Shown: positions 11,661 through 19,310, counted from the first letter of the stretch. The stretch: DNA of 64,000 nucleotides from Pleomorphomonas carboxyditropha (GCF_002770725.1 NZ_NQVN01000007.1:124001-188000); one strand, 5' to 3'. The notes: generated by a model not told the origin, from the sequence alone. Translations and numbers: made by a program.

Positions 11661-12569
11661 ATGCCAAAGCAGAATACCGTCTTCAAGGATGCCTATAACC
11701 GGTGCCTGCGGCTGCTGGTGGTGGGGGAAAGCCTGCCCTCCGAGCCGGAGCTCTGCACTCTGCTCGGCGTGTCCCGGACGACGGTGCGTTCCATTCTCTT
11801 CCAGATGGTCGAGACCGGCCTGATCGAATGGAACAAGCGCTCCAAGGCGGTGCAGCGGCCGCCGACCAAGGCCGACTTCTTTCCCGAGCACGAGACCAGC
11901 TCGCTGTCGGAGGTGATCGAGCGCATGTTCATGCAGCGCATCCTGATGGGAAGCGCCGAACCGGGCATGCAGATCAACGAACTGGAGCTCGCCCGTGAGA
12001 TCGGCATCGGTACCACGTCGGTGCGCGAATTCCTGATCCGCTTCAGCCGCTTCGGTCTCATCGAGAAGCGGCCGAACAGCCACTGGGTGCTGAAGGGATT
12101 CACCCGGCAGTTCGCCGAGGAACTGACCGACGTGCGCGAGATGTTCGAGCTGAAGTCGGCCGCCGCCTTCGTTCGCCTGCCGGCCGACCATCCTGCCTGG
12201 ACCGAGCTCGAAACCCTGCGCCGCGCCCATGCCGAGGTGTTCGCCGACATCGACAGCCGCTATCTCGAATTTTCCGCGCTCGACGACCGCCTGCATCGGC
12301 TGATCCAGCAGGCGTCGGACAACCGCTTCATCATCGACTTCTACGACATCATCGCCATCGTCTTCCACTATCACTACCAGTGGAACAAGGCGAATGCCCG
12401 CGAGCGCAACGGCAAGGCGATCCTGGAGCATCTCGACTATATCGACGCGCTCAAGACGCGCCGGCCGGAAGCCGTCGAGGCCGCCTGCCGGCTCCATCTC
12501 TCATCGGCGCGCCTGTCGCTGATGCAGTCGCTATCGGCTACCTCTACGGCGACCGGCGTTGCTCAATAG
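11661..12569 (+). CDS. GntR/FCD regulator with two tandem winged-helix domains
   Basis: A 302-residue transcription factor. Two separate GntR-like winged helices are visible. The first is residues about 10-65, with LPSEPELCTLLGVSRTTVRS then ILFQMVETGLIEW. The second is about 82-150, with INELELAREIGIGTTSVREF then LIRFSRFGLIEKR. An all-helical FCD ligand domain follows (DVREMFELKSAA...DDRLHRLIQQAS...HYQWN). Standard FadR/FCD proteins have one HTH and about 220-240 residues. ATG at 11661 has GAGG five bases upstream; an in-frame GTG two codons earlier is less likely. It converges on, and overlaps by 7 bp, an FAH-family hydrolase gene, which may be its target. Confidence 0.82.
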   Translation: MPKQNTVFKDAYNRCLRLLVVGESLPSEPELCTLLGVSRTTVRSILFQMVETGLIEWNKRSKAVQRPPTKADFFPEHETSSLSEVIERMFMQRILMGSAEPGMQINELELAREIGIGTTSVREFLIRFSRFGLIEKRPNSHWVLKGFTRQFAEELTDVREMFELKSAAAFVRLPADHPAWTELETLRRAHAEVFADIDSRYLEFSALDDRLHRLIQQASDNRFIIDFYDIIAIVFHYHYQWNKANARERNGKAILEHLDYIDALKTRRPEAVEAACRLHLSSARLSLMQSLSATSTATGVAQ

Positions 12570-13405
12570 GCGGCCACCTTCTGGCGCTGCTCGCCGAGCC
12601 CCTCGACGGAGAGGCGCAACACGTCGCCCGCCTTGAGGAATTCCGGCGGCTTGCGGCCCATGCCGACGCCCGGCGGCGTGCCGGTGGTGATCACGTCGCC
12701 CGGGTCGAGCTTTACGAAGCGCGACACGTAGGACACCAGCGTCCGGACGCCGAACACCATGGTGGCCGTGTTGCCGCGCTGGCGCGGCGCGCCGTTGAGG
12801 TCGAGCTCCATGGCGAGCGCCTGCACGTCGGCGATCTCGTCCGGCGTCACCAGCCAGGGGCCGAGCGGGCCGAAGGAAGGGGCGCTCTTGCCCTTCAGCC
12901 ACTGGCCGGTGCCTTCCATCTGGAAGGCGCGTTCGGAGACGTCGTTGCACAGCACGAAGCCGGCGATGTGGTCGAAGGCGTCGGCCTCCTCGACCTGCCA
13001 GGCGGTCTCGCCGATGACGATCGCCAGTTCCACTTCCCAGTCGAGCTTGGTGGCGCCCGGCGGGATCAGGATGTCGTCGTTGGGGCCGACGATGCAGTTG
13101 GGAGCCTTGCTGAACAGGAGCGGCTCGCGCGGCACCGTGCCACCCGTTTCGGCGGCGTGGTCGGCGTAGTTCATGCCGACGGCAATGAAGTTGCGCGTGC
13201 CGGCCACCGGGGCGCCGAGACGCGTGCCCTCGGGCACCAGCGGCAGGCTCTCCGGATCGAGGGCGGCAAGCGTGGCGAGCGAGACCTTCGACAGCGTCGC
13301 GCCCGAAAGGTCGGCGACGCGAGCCGAGAGATCGCGGTAGCGGCCGGCGGCGTCGACGAGGCCCGGCTTTTCGGCGCCGAAGGCGCCGTGGCGAATGAGC
13401 TTCAT
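12563..13405 (-). CDS. Fumarylacetoacetate hydrolase-family enzyme (sugar-acid type)
   Basis: A 280-residue FAH-superfamily hydrolase/lyase. The N terminus MKLIRHGAFGAEKPGLVDA resembles 2,4-diketo-3-deoxy-L-fuconate or -rhamnonate hydrolases and proteins annotated ureidoglycolate lyase. The FAH core shows NFIAVGMNYADHAAE, a metal-site region KLDWEVELAIVIG, GFVLCNDVSERAFQ, and TGTPPGVGMGRKPPEFL near the end. It probably cleaves a C-C bond in a 2,4-diketo acid with Mg2+. ATG at 13405 gives the family N terminus; the upstream extension to 13642 is not protein-like. It overlaps tail-to-tail with the tandem-HTH GntR gene. The exact substrate is not decidable here. Confidence 0.85.
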   Translation of the reverse strand: MKLIRHGAFGAEKPGLVDAAGRYRDLSARVADLSGATLSKVSLATLAALDPESLPLVPEGTRLGAPVAGTRNFIAVGMNYADHAAETGGTVPREPLLFSKAPNCIVGPNDDILIPPGATKLDWEVELAIVIGETAWQVEEADAFDHIAGFVLCNDVSERAFQMEGTGQWLKGKSAPSFGPLGPWLVTPDEIADVQALAMELDLNGAPRQRGNTATMVFGVRTLVSYVSRFVKLDPGDVITTGTPPGVGMGRKPPEFLKAGDVLRLSVEGLGEQRQKVAAY

Positions 13406-13626
13406 GGGGAGCATCCTGGAAAATAAGCGGCATCCGCTTCTACCGCAGGACGTCGGCATCGGAAAGGCGGCAAGCGGCGTCCCGTCGCAGCATCCGCTCC
13501 CCCTTGCAACCTTCGTCGGGCTCCTGACCCTGCTTTTTTCCTTTACTGTTCCGGGACGACGTCTACGGAAACTGCGGATGAGGGCGCACGGCCAGTTGTT
13601 GCTGTCGGCAGAAGAGGAGGTTCGCC

Positions 13627-13989
13627 ATGGATGACGATGCACTGTTCCTCGGCTTTGATCTCACTGCCGTCGAGCCGGAGGATGGCGGCCCCGACCCCGA
13701 CCGGATCATCAAAGGCAATCCGCGCAGCCGAACCTGGCTGGTCGAGGAACGCGACGTCGAAAAGCTTTACGCCGGCGTCTGGGAATCGACACCGGGCGCC
13801 TGGCGCATCGCCTATGACGAATGGGAGTTCTGCTCCATCCTCTCGGGGGTCTCCATCGTGCACGAGACCGGCAAGGAGACGCCGCGTGTGCTCAGAACCG
13901 GTGACAGCTTCATCCTGCGGCCGGGCTTCTCTGGCATCTGGGAGGTGGTTGAAACGACGCGCAAGCTGTTCGTGGTGCGCATGCCGTAA
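13627..13989 (+). CDS. Small cupin-domain protein (EutQ-like)
   Basis: A 120-residue single-domain cupin. The barrel core is EFCSILSGVSIVHETGKE followed by TGDSFILRPGFSGIWEVVET, as in the cupin_3/EutQ-like group, which often lacks the full metal-binding His set. There is no signal peptide or membrane segment. A strong ribosome site, AGGAGG, lies 6 bases before the ATG. The neighbours (FAH hydrolase upstream on the opposite strand, cold-shock protein downstream on the opposite strand) do not suggest a pathway. Function is unknown. Confidence 0.8.
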   Translation: MDDDALFLGFDLTAVEPEDGGPDPDRIIKGNPRSRTWLVEERDVEKLYAGVWESTPGAWRIAYDEWEFCSILSGVSIVHETGKETPRVLRTGDSFILRPGFSGIWEVVETTRKLFVVRMP

Positions 13990-14109
13990 GGGCGGCCTCG
14001 ATCGAAATAAGGCGGCCTGAAGCCTGTCGGCGATTTCGCCTGCCGGGCGCCCGGCGCGGAGGGATCGCCCGGTTTGAGCTGCGGTGGCAATTTGCAAAAC
14101 AAAAACTTT

Positions 14110-14136
14110 CGGGCGGCGACGGGATGCCGCCGCCCG
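14110..14136 (-). terminator. Rho-independent terminator of the cold-shock gene
   Basis: A 9-bp perfect stem (CGGGCGGCG with CGCCGCCCG, arms 14110-14118 and 14128-14136) has a 9-base loop. Read on the minus strand it is followed by GAAAGTTTTTGTTTT, a good U-tract. It sits 24 bp beyond the cold-shock gene stop. Confidence 0.8.
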
Positions 14137-14159
14137 GTAATGACCGATGGTCGCAGGGA

Positions 14160-14873
14160 TCAGTCGAGGAGGCTGATCTCGACCGCCTCGCGCCCCTTCG
14201 GGGTTTCGACGATCTTCATGGCGACGCGCTGTCCGTCGGTCAGCGGCCCCATGCCGGCCGACTGAAGGACGGAGATATGGACGAACACGTCCTTACCACC
14301 GTCCTCGCCGGCCACGAAGCCGAAGCCCTTCTCGGGGTTGAACCACTTGACGGTGCCGTCGAGCGGCGTCGCCTGGGAGGTATCGACCGACCGGCGCGGC
14401 GGGCGCGGAGCGCCAAAGCCGCCACCACCGCCACCGAAGCCGCCCGGACGCGGGCCACGATCGCCACCGCCGAAGCCGCCCGGACGCGGGCCGCGCGGCG
14501 CCTGCGGCGTCGCGGTCGACTCGTCGACCTCGAGCACCTTGACGACCTGCTTGCCCTTGGCGCCCTGGGCCACCTGGACCTTCAGCGTGGCGCCCGGCGG
14601 CACGCTGTCGCGGCCGACCGCCTGCAGCTGGCCGATGTGCAGGAAGGCGTCACCCGAACCATCGGTGAGCGCGGTGAAGCCGAACCCCTTCTCCGGGTTG
14701 AACCAGGATACCGTCGCCTCGACCACGGGGCCGGTCGGCGGGGCGCTGTCATACGGCGAAGGGCCGCCGAAACTGCGCGCCGGCCGCTCGGGACGAATGT
14801 CGAACGACGGCATCATGTCGTCATCAAATCCGCCACGCCGCCGCGGCGGGCGGAAATCCTTACCCTTACCCAT
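14160..14873 (-). CDS. Double cold-shock-domain protein with Gly-rich linker
   Basis: A 237-residue nucleic-acid-binding protein of the alphaproteobacterial two-CSD type. CSD1 is about residues 50-116 and CSD2 about 170-236. Each has RNP1 (KGFGF at 62-66 and 182-186) and RNP2 (DAFLHI at 75-80, DVFVHI at 195-200). Between them lies a Gly/Arg/Pro linker with the repeated unit GPRPGGFGGG (around 129-160), reminiscent of RGG boxes. The N-terminal 45 residues are basic and probably disordered. It likely acts as an RNA chaperone in the cytoplasm. A hairpin terminator follows its stop; the leader upstream of 14873 is long and contains an inverted repeat at 14999-15014. Confidence 0.92.
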   Translation of the reverse strand: MGKGKDFRPPRRRGGFDDDMMPSFDIRPERPARSFGGPSPYDSAPPTGPVVEATVSWFNPEKGFGFTALTDGSGDAFLHIGQLQAVGRDSVPPGATLKVQVAQGAKGKQVVKVLEVDESTATPQAPRGPRPGGFGGGDRGPRPGGFGGGGGGFGAPRPPRRSVDTSQATPLDGTVKWFNPEKGFGFVAGEDGGKDVFVHISVLQSAGMGPLTDGQRVAMKIVETPKGREAVEISLLD

Positions 14874-15397
14874 TCTGTCTTCTCATCTCCGCCAAAACAT
14901 AGCCCCAGACCGATGCCCACGGAGAGCTGCATCGAGCCAGTTTGTTTCTAAAGAGCTATTCCACCGCAGAATTCGTCTTTTTGCTCGGCACATCGCATCA
15001 TTGCCTCGGCAATGACCCGCCAGACCGCCCGCATTTCAGAACCGCTCCACCCCTAGTCTTATCACAGATGTTAGCGTTTTTGCTGCTTGAAAATCGCGCC
15101 GTGGGTGGTTCGCAAGTCACTTTTTGCGTTTTTTTACGGGCTTGACGCACCCTGTGCGCCGACCAAAGGCGATAACAACGGTAAATGGTCGATGTCGATG
15201 GCGCGCGGCACGGAGCGAAAAGACAAGCACGGCCCGCCGCCGGTCGATCGAATCGTCTCCGCGCCGCCGGCCCTGTTCGCGCAAGATCAGAATGGTTCCA
15301 ACCCCAATCCCAAAAAAGTCCTCGGCCACTCTTGAAGGCGGCTTTGACCGGGGCCACTTCGGTATCGTTGCTCGGAACGATCCGAAAGGGAAGAAAA
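14874..15397. other. Divergent intergenic region, cold-shock gene to DUF2852 gene
   Basis: 524 bp without a supportable gene. It must hold the promoters and leaders of both flanking genes. I see a 7-bp-arm inverted repeat at 14999-15014 and an isolated TTGACG at 15142-15147 that lacks a convincing -10 at 16-18 bases. A T-rich run (15121-15135) precedes it. The open frames here have no ribosome sites and no family-like sequence. Confidence 0.6.
14999..15014. repeat. Inverted repeat in the cold-shock gene leader
   Basis: CATTGCC-TC-GGCAATG is a perfect inverted repeat with 7-bp arms and a 2-base centre, about 125 bp upstream of the cold-shock start. The short centre favours a protein-binding site over an RNA hairpin. 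A partially similar TTGCTCGGCA lies just left of it. The binding protein is unknown. Confidence 0.45.
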
Positions 15398-15796
15398 ATG
15401 AGAAGCTGCGTGATGAGACCCGGCTTTCATCCGCTATCCATCGCGGCGATGATCGTCGGTTTCGTGATCTTCTGGCCGATCGGCCTGGCAGTACTTGCCT
15501 ATATACTTTGGGGGGATCGCATGCGCGCCCGCTGGAACGACCTTCGCCCCGATCTCGAGCGCGCCGCCCGCCGGGCCGGCTTCGAGCGCGGCGGCTTCCA
15601 TCACCACCGCGCCGGCTCGACCGGCAATACCGCCTTCGATGCCTATCGCGAAGCTGAGTTGAAGCGCCTCGAGGAAGAGCGCGCCGCTCTCGACCGGATG
15701 CGCGACGAGTTCGACGAATTCCTCGCCAACCTGCGTCGCGCCAAGGATCAGGAAGAGTTCGATCGCTTCAAGGCGAGCCGTAACCCGGCGGTCTGA
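15398..15796 (+). CDS. DUF2852 family membrane protein
   Basis: A 132-residue protein of the DUF2852 family, found mainly in Rhizobiales. One hydrophobic segment (PLSIAAMIVGFVIFWPIGL and the following LAVLAYILWG, residues about 12-38) is followed by a charged, coiled-coil-like C terminus (AELKRLEEERAALDRMRDEF then DEFLANLRRA). It is probably an inner-membrane protein with a cytoplasmic helical tail; function is unknown. The ATG at 15398 has GGGAAG just upstream. A strong terminator follows 45 bp after the stop, so the gene is monocistronic. Confidence 0.85.
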   Translation: MRSCVMRPGFHPLSIAAMIVGFVIFWPIGLAVLAYILWGDRMRARWNDLRPDLERAARRAGFERGGFHHHRAGSTGNTAFDAYREAELKRLEEERAALDRMRDEFDEFLANLRRAKDQEEFDRFKASRNPAV

Positions 15797-15841
15797 TTTC
15801 GGGGCCTGATCCGGGTCCCTCCACGACCGGCAGGCCGATAC

Positions 15842-15874
15842 GCCCCCGCGTTGCAAACGGCGCGGGGGCTTTTT
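15842..15874 (+). terminator. Rho-independent terminator of the DUF2852 gene
   Basis: The stem GCCCCCGCG (15842-15850) pairs with CGCGGGGGC (15861-15869) across a 10-base loop and is followed by TTTTT. It is a textbook intrinsic terminator located just before the start of the metalloprotein gene. Confidence 0.9.
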
Positions 15875-15904
15875 CATGGCCGATGCCGCCTCTACACTTG
15901 GGTG

Positions 15905-16654
15905 ATGCCGATTCGTCTGCCCTTCCTGCAATCGCCCGAAAAGAAGCGCTCGGCGCCCGCGAGTTTTCCGATCCTCGCCGGCGACAGCGTCGTCGAGGTG
16001 ACGGTGCGGCGGAATGCCCGCGCCCGCCGCTACACGCTGCGGCTCGATCGACGCGGTGACGGCGCCGTCGTCACCATCCCGCGCCGTGGCTCGCTCGCCG
16101 AGGCCAAGGCTTTCGTGGCCCGCCATGCGGCATGGATCGCCGAGCGGCTCGCCGCCCGGCCCGACATGCCGGACGTGCCGGCCGCCGTTCCGATCCGCGG
16201 CGTCGTCCACCGGGTCCTTTCCACGGGCTCGCCACGCGGCCGGATCCGCCTGGTCACGCTCGACGACGGCCCGGCGATCGAGGTGCCCGGCGAGGCGCCG
16301 CACGTCCGCCGCCGTCTTGCCGATCACCTCAAGAAGGAGGCGCGAGCCGACCTCGCCGCCGCGGTGGCGCGCCATGCCGGGACGATCGGCGTCCGGCCCG
16401 CGGCGATCCACCTCAAGGATACCACTTCGCGCTGGGGATCGGCATCGGCGCGGGGCGTGCTCGCCTTCTCCTGGCGGCTCGTCATGGCGCCGCCTTTCGT
16501 CCTCGACTACGTCGCGGCCCACGAGGTGGCCCATCTCAGGGAGATGAACCACTCCGACCGCTTCTGGGCGATCTGCGAAAGGCTTTGCCCGGCGACCGAC
16601 GCGGCCAAGGCCTGGCTGAAGGCGAACGGCGCCGGCCTGCACCGGCTGCCGTGA
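15905..16654 (+). CDS. YgjP/WLM-type zinc metallopeptidase (DUF45, M48-like)
   Basis: A 249-residue protein of the YgjP (SprT/DUF45) family. The zinc motif HEVAHLREMNHSDRFW is at residues 206-221, with HExxH at 206-210 and a third His downstream. It is preceded by the family signature KDTTSRWGSASARGVLAFSWR trimmed to TTSRWGSASARGVLAFSWR. No signal peptide or membrane helix is visible. The family is predicted to be metal-dependent peptidases of unknown substrate. The ATG at 15905 has no clear ribosome site; a start at 15851 would lie in the terminator hairpin and is unlikely. Confidence 0.85.
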   Translation: MPIRLPFLQSPEKKRSAPASFPILAGDSVVEVTVRRNARARRYTLRLDRRGDGAVVTIPRRGSLAEAKAFVARHAAWIAERLAARPDMPDVPAAVPIRGVVHRVLSTGSPRGRIRLVTLDDGPAIEVPGEAPHVRRRLADHLKKEARADLAAAVARHAGTIGVRPAAIHLKDTTSRWGSASARGVLAFSWRLVMAPPFVLDYVAAHEVAHLREMNHSDRFWAICERLCPATDAAKAWLKANGAGLHRLP

Positions 16655-16671
16655 CGCGTCCCGGACGGCTC

Positions 16672-16704
16672 ATACCAACAGGCCTTGAAAATGCCTGTTG
16701 GTAT
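16672..16704. repeat. Palindromic hairpin element 1
   Basis: ATACCAACAGGC (16672-16683) and GCCTGTTGGTAT (16693-16704) are perfect 12-bp inverted arms around a 9-base loop. It lies between the convergent YgjP-type gene and mrcA, where it could stop transcription from both sides. It has no strong T-tract, so it may be a dispersed palindromic unit and not a simple terminator. Confidence 0.6.
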
Positions 16705-16709
16705 TCCGC

Positions 16710-16752
16710 TTGCCGATTTCTCATGCCCTTGCTGCGCATGAGAAACCGGCAA
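16710..16752. repeat. Palindromic hairpin element 2
   Basis: TTGCCG (16710-16715) and TTTCTCATGC (16717-16726) pair with GCATGAGAAA (16736-16745) and CGGCAA (16747-16752), with one A/C mismatch, giving 16 pairs and a 9-base loop. It follows element 1 by five bases, so the two hairpins stand side by side between convergent genes. Confidence 0.6.
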
Positions 16753-16795
16753 TGACTTCAATGAGCGGATGCGTCGGCATCTTCGCGAATTGGAA

Positions 16796-19081
16796 TCAGT
16801 TGCCGAACAGGCGCTGCAACAGGCCTTTTTCCTCGGCGCTTGGCTCGGTGACCGGCACGTTGAGCGGCGGCATGGGCTGGGCGCCCGGCAGTTGCGGTCC
16901 TTGCATCGGCAGGCCGTCCGTCTCTGCGAACGTGACGCCGACGTTGGTGGGCGGCGGCACCAGCTCGACGCCCGGCAGCGGCCGGGCCGGCAGTTCGCGG
17001 CTGGCCTCTGTCATGAAGCGGTTCCACACCAGTGCGGTCAGCGCGCCGCCGGTCGCCTTCCTGGTCGGCGTATTGTCGTCGTTGCCGAGCCAGACGCCGG
17101 CGGTAAGGCCGTTGGTGTAGCCGATGAACCAGGCGTCGCGGAAATCCTGGCTGGTGCCGGTCTTGCCGGCCACAGGCCGGTCGGAAAGAAGCGCCTTCTG
17201 TCCGGTGCCGTTGGTGACGACGGCAGACAGCATGCGGTTCATGGTGCCGACCGCCACGTCGGAAATGACCCGTCCGGGGCCATCGCCCTGGCGATGGAAC
17301 AGCACCTTGCCGTCCTTGGTGCGGATATCTTCGACGAGATAGGGAATGATGCCCCAGCCGCCGTTGGCAAACGGCACGTAGGCGGCGGTGATCTCGAGCG
17401 GCGTCACCTCGCCGGTGCCCAGCGCGATCGACGGGTTGTCGTGGAGCTGGCTGACGATGCCGACGCGGCGGGCGGTCTGCACCACGCTATCCGGCCCGAG
17501 CGTGGCGGTGAGGCGGGCGGCCACCGTGTTGAGCGAGCGGGCCAGCGCCGTCGTCAGCGTCACCGGCCCGAGATATTCGTTCTCGTAGTTCTTCGGCGAC
17601 CAGCCGTTGATGGAGACCGGTTCGTCGACGACGATGGAATCGGGCGTGAAGCCGTGCTCGATGGCGGTGAGATAGACGAAGGGCTTGAAGGCCGAACCCG
17701 GCTGGCGCCGCGCCTCGATGGCGCGATCGAACTGGCTCGTTGCGTAATCCTTTCCCCCCACCAGCGCCTTGACGGCGCCGTCGTTGTCGACGGCGACCAG
17801 CGCCCCCTGGCTCGCCTTGTACTTGACGCCCTCCTTGTCGAGCGTCGTGCGGACGGCGTTTTCCGCCGCCGCCTGCATGCGGGCGTCGATGGTGGTGGTC
17901 ACCACGATGTCGGTGCGATAGCGCGCGACATAACCGGGCAGAAGGTCCATCACCCAGTCGGCGACGTAGTTGGCGGCCGAACCGTTTCGGGCCGGCAAGG
18001 ACGGCGCGCCGACCGACCTGGCCCGCGCCGCCTCGTCGCGGCTGACGTAGCCCTCGTCGACCATGGCGGCGAGCACCACCTTCGCCCGTTCGGCGGCGAG
18101 CTCCGGCGAATTGGTCGGCGCGTAGCGCGATGGCGCCTTGAGAAGGCCGGCGATGGTGGCCGCTTCGGCGAGATTGACATCGCGCGCCGACTTGCCGAAG
18201 TAGCGCCGCGCCGCCGCGTCGACGCCATAGGCGCCGGCGCCGAGATAGACGCGGTTGAGGTACATCTCCAGGATTTGCTGCTTGGAGAAGCGCCATTCCA
18301 GCCAGAGGGCGAGCACCGCCTCCTGCAGCTTGCGCTCCAGCGTGCGGTCGGGCTGCAGGAACAGGTTCTTGGCGAGCTGCTGGGTCAGCGTCGAGCCGCC
18401 CTGCACCACCGAGCGGGCGAAAAGATTGGTGACCAGCGCACGCGAAAGACCGATCGGGTCGACGCCGAAGTGGTGGTAGAAGCGTCGGTCCTCGATGGCC
18501 ACCACCGCTTCGGGCAGGAAGGGCGACATGTCGGACAGCGCCACTTCCTCGCCGCCGGTGTCGCCGCGGTTGGCGATGATCGTGCCGGAGGCGTCGACGA
18601 TCTCGACGTTGGGCGGCCGGGCCGGCACCTTCCAGTCGTCGGTTTGCGGCATGGTGGCGACGGTGTAGCCGATGATGCCGGCGACGCCGATCAGCCCCCA
18701 GATGCAAAGAACAGCACCCCAGTAGATCAGGCGGCCGACCAGCCCCATGCCGGAACGCCGGCTCCGCTTCGCCGGACGCTTGGAGGACTTGCGGCGACGT
18801 GGTTGCCGTTCGGCCATCTCCGCCTCCTCGCCATCACGCTGTTCGTCGTCAAAGCTGGGCTCGATCCGTTCAGAGCGCGCCGACCGGCCGCCGCGCGAAT
18901 TGGGCAGGCTTCTTGGCGGCGTGAAGCGATCACCCTCGCGGGCGGAAAAATCGCCGTCGCGGGCCGGCGCCTCGAACGTCGGCTCGGCCCGTTCGCGTCG
19001 GATGTTCCGTCTGTCGCTCCGCATCGTCCGCCGCAACTCCTTCCATCCGGGCCACGTCAGCCCGTGGAGCATCCGATTCAT
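16796..19081 (-). CDS. mrcA: Penicillin-binding protein 1A, bifunctional class A PBP
   Basis: The enzyme polymerises and cross-links peptidoglycan in the periplasm. The 761-residue product has a charged cytoplasmic tail of about 115 residues, a membrane helix (GRLIYWGAVLCIWGLIGVA), and a GT51 transglycosylase domain with catalytic Glu in IEDRRFYHHFGVDP near residue 196 and GGSTLTQQLAKNLFL. The transpeptidase has SxxK in PGSAFKP near 460, SLN, and KTG in GKTGTSQ near 638. The tail is longer and more Arg-rich than usual, so starts at 19072 or 19024 are possible; 19072 has AGGA eight bases before it. The upstream region has two CtrA-type boxes, suggesting cell-cycle control. Confidence 0.93.
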   Translation of the reverse strand: MNRMLHGLTWPGWKELRRTMRSDRRNIRRERAEPTFEAPARDGDFSAREGDRFTPPRSLPNSRGGRSARSERIEPSFDDEQRDGEEAEMAERQPRRRKSSKRPAKRSRRSGMGLVGRLIYWGAVLCIWGLIGVAGIIGYTVATMPQTDDWKVPARPPNVEIVDASGTIIANRGDTGGEEVALSDMSPFLPEAVVAIEDRRFYHHFGVDPIGLSRALVTNLFARSVVQGGSTLTQQLAKNLFLQPDRTLERKLQEAVLALWLEWRFSKQQILEMYLNRVYLGAGAYGVDAAARRYFGKSARDVNLAEAATIAGLLKAPSRYAPTNSPELAAERAKVVLAAMVDEGYVSRDEAARARSVGAPSLPARNGSAANYVADWVMDLLPGYVARYRTDIVVTTTIDARMQAAAENAVRTTLDKEGVKYKASQGALVAVDNDGAVKALVGGKDYATSQFDRAIEARRQPGSAFKPFVYLTAIEHGFTPDSIVVDEPVSINGWSPKNYENEYLGPVTLTTALARSLNTVAARLTATLGPDSVVQTARRVGIVSQLHDNPSIALGTGEVTPLEITAAYVPFANGGWGIIPYLVEDIRTKDGKVLFHRQGDGPGRVISDVAVGTMNRMLSAVVTNGTGQKALLSDRPVAGKTGTSQDFRDAWFIGYTNGLTAGVWLGNDDNTPTRKATGGALTALVWNRFMTEASRELPARPLPGVELVPPPTNVGVTFAETDGLPMQGPQLPGAQPMPPLNVPVTEPSAEEKGLLQRLFGN

Positions 19082-19090
19082 CCTAAATGC

Positions 19091-19118
19091 GGCGGTTTAA
19101 GGGGGCGTAAAGGATAAC
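19091..19118. repeat. 28-bp direct repeat, left copy, with near-consensus CtrA box
   Basis: This sequence recurs at 19268-19295 with 27 of 28 bases identical. It contains TTAA-N7-TAAA at 19097-19111, one base off the CtrA consensus TTAA-N7-TTAA. It begins 10 bp upstream of the mrcA start at 19081, so bound CtrA could act on mrcA. Confidence 0.75.
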
Positions 19119-19140
19119 ACTGGGCATCCATATCTCGTGA

Positions 19141-19257
19141 GGCGGCTTTCGGCGCCAAGCGGCGCCGCGCGAAGCGGGCCTGACGTGGCGAGCATCGCCC
19201 CGTCAGGCACAAAGCGGAGCGGAAGCCAAGGGCGGGATGCCCGCCGGCGACTGAGGC
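19141..19257. repeat. Structured intergenic repeat, copy 1
   Basis: A 117-bp element matching 53701-53814. The opening block (19141-19178) is identical at about 36 of 38 positions. It includes a hairpin GGCGCC-AAGC-GGCGCC. A variable hairpin follows: GCCTGACG pairs with CGTCAGGC, with an inner GGCGA/TCGCC stem. Next come a conserved AAAGCGGAGCG...AAGCCAAGGGC block and a conserved end GCCCGCCGGCGACTGAGGC. It shows no coding signature and sits between mrcA and the cob riboswitch. The same order of conserved and variable blocks in both copies indicates a dispersed element family. Confidence 0.8.
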
Positions 19258-19267
19258 GACCGAAAGT

Positions 19268-19295
19268 GGCGGTTTAAGGGGGCGTTAAGGATAAC
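19268..19295. repeat. 28-bp direct repeat, right copy
   Basis: Right-hand copy of the 19091-19118 repeat (27/28 identical). The single difference turns TAAA into TTAA, completing a perfect CtrA-type box. The two copies bracket the 117-bp structured element with unequal spacers of 22 and 10 bp. Confidence 0.75.
19274..19288. promoter_or_regulatory. Perfect CtrA-type box TTAA-N7-TTAA
   Basis: TTAAGGGGGCGTTAA matches the alphaproteobacterial CtrA consensus TTAA-N7-TTAA exactly. It lies about 190 bp upstream of mrcA on one side and about 23 bp upstream of a TTGACT that may be the cob operon -35 on the other. Which gene it controls cannot be read from position alone. Confidence 0.6.
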
Positions 19296-19310
19296 CCCTC
19301 TGCCGCTCGA

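Noticed and set aside
15142-15176. Promoter TTGACG...GATAAC for the DUF2852 gene
   Set aside because: The spacing is 23 bases, too long for a sigma-70 type promoter.
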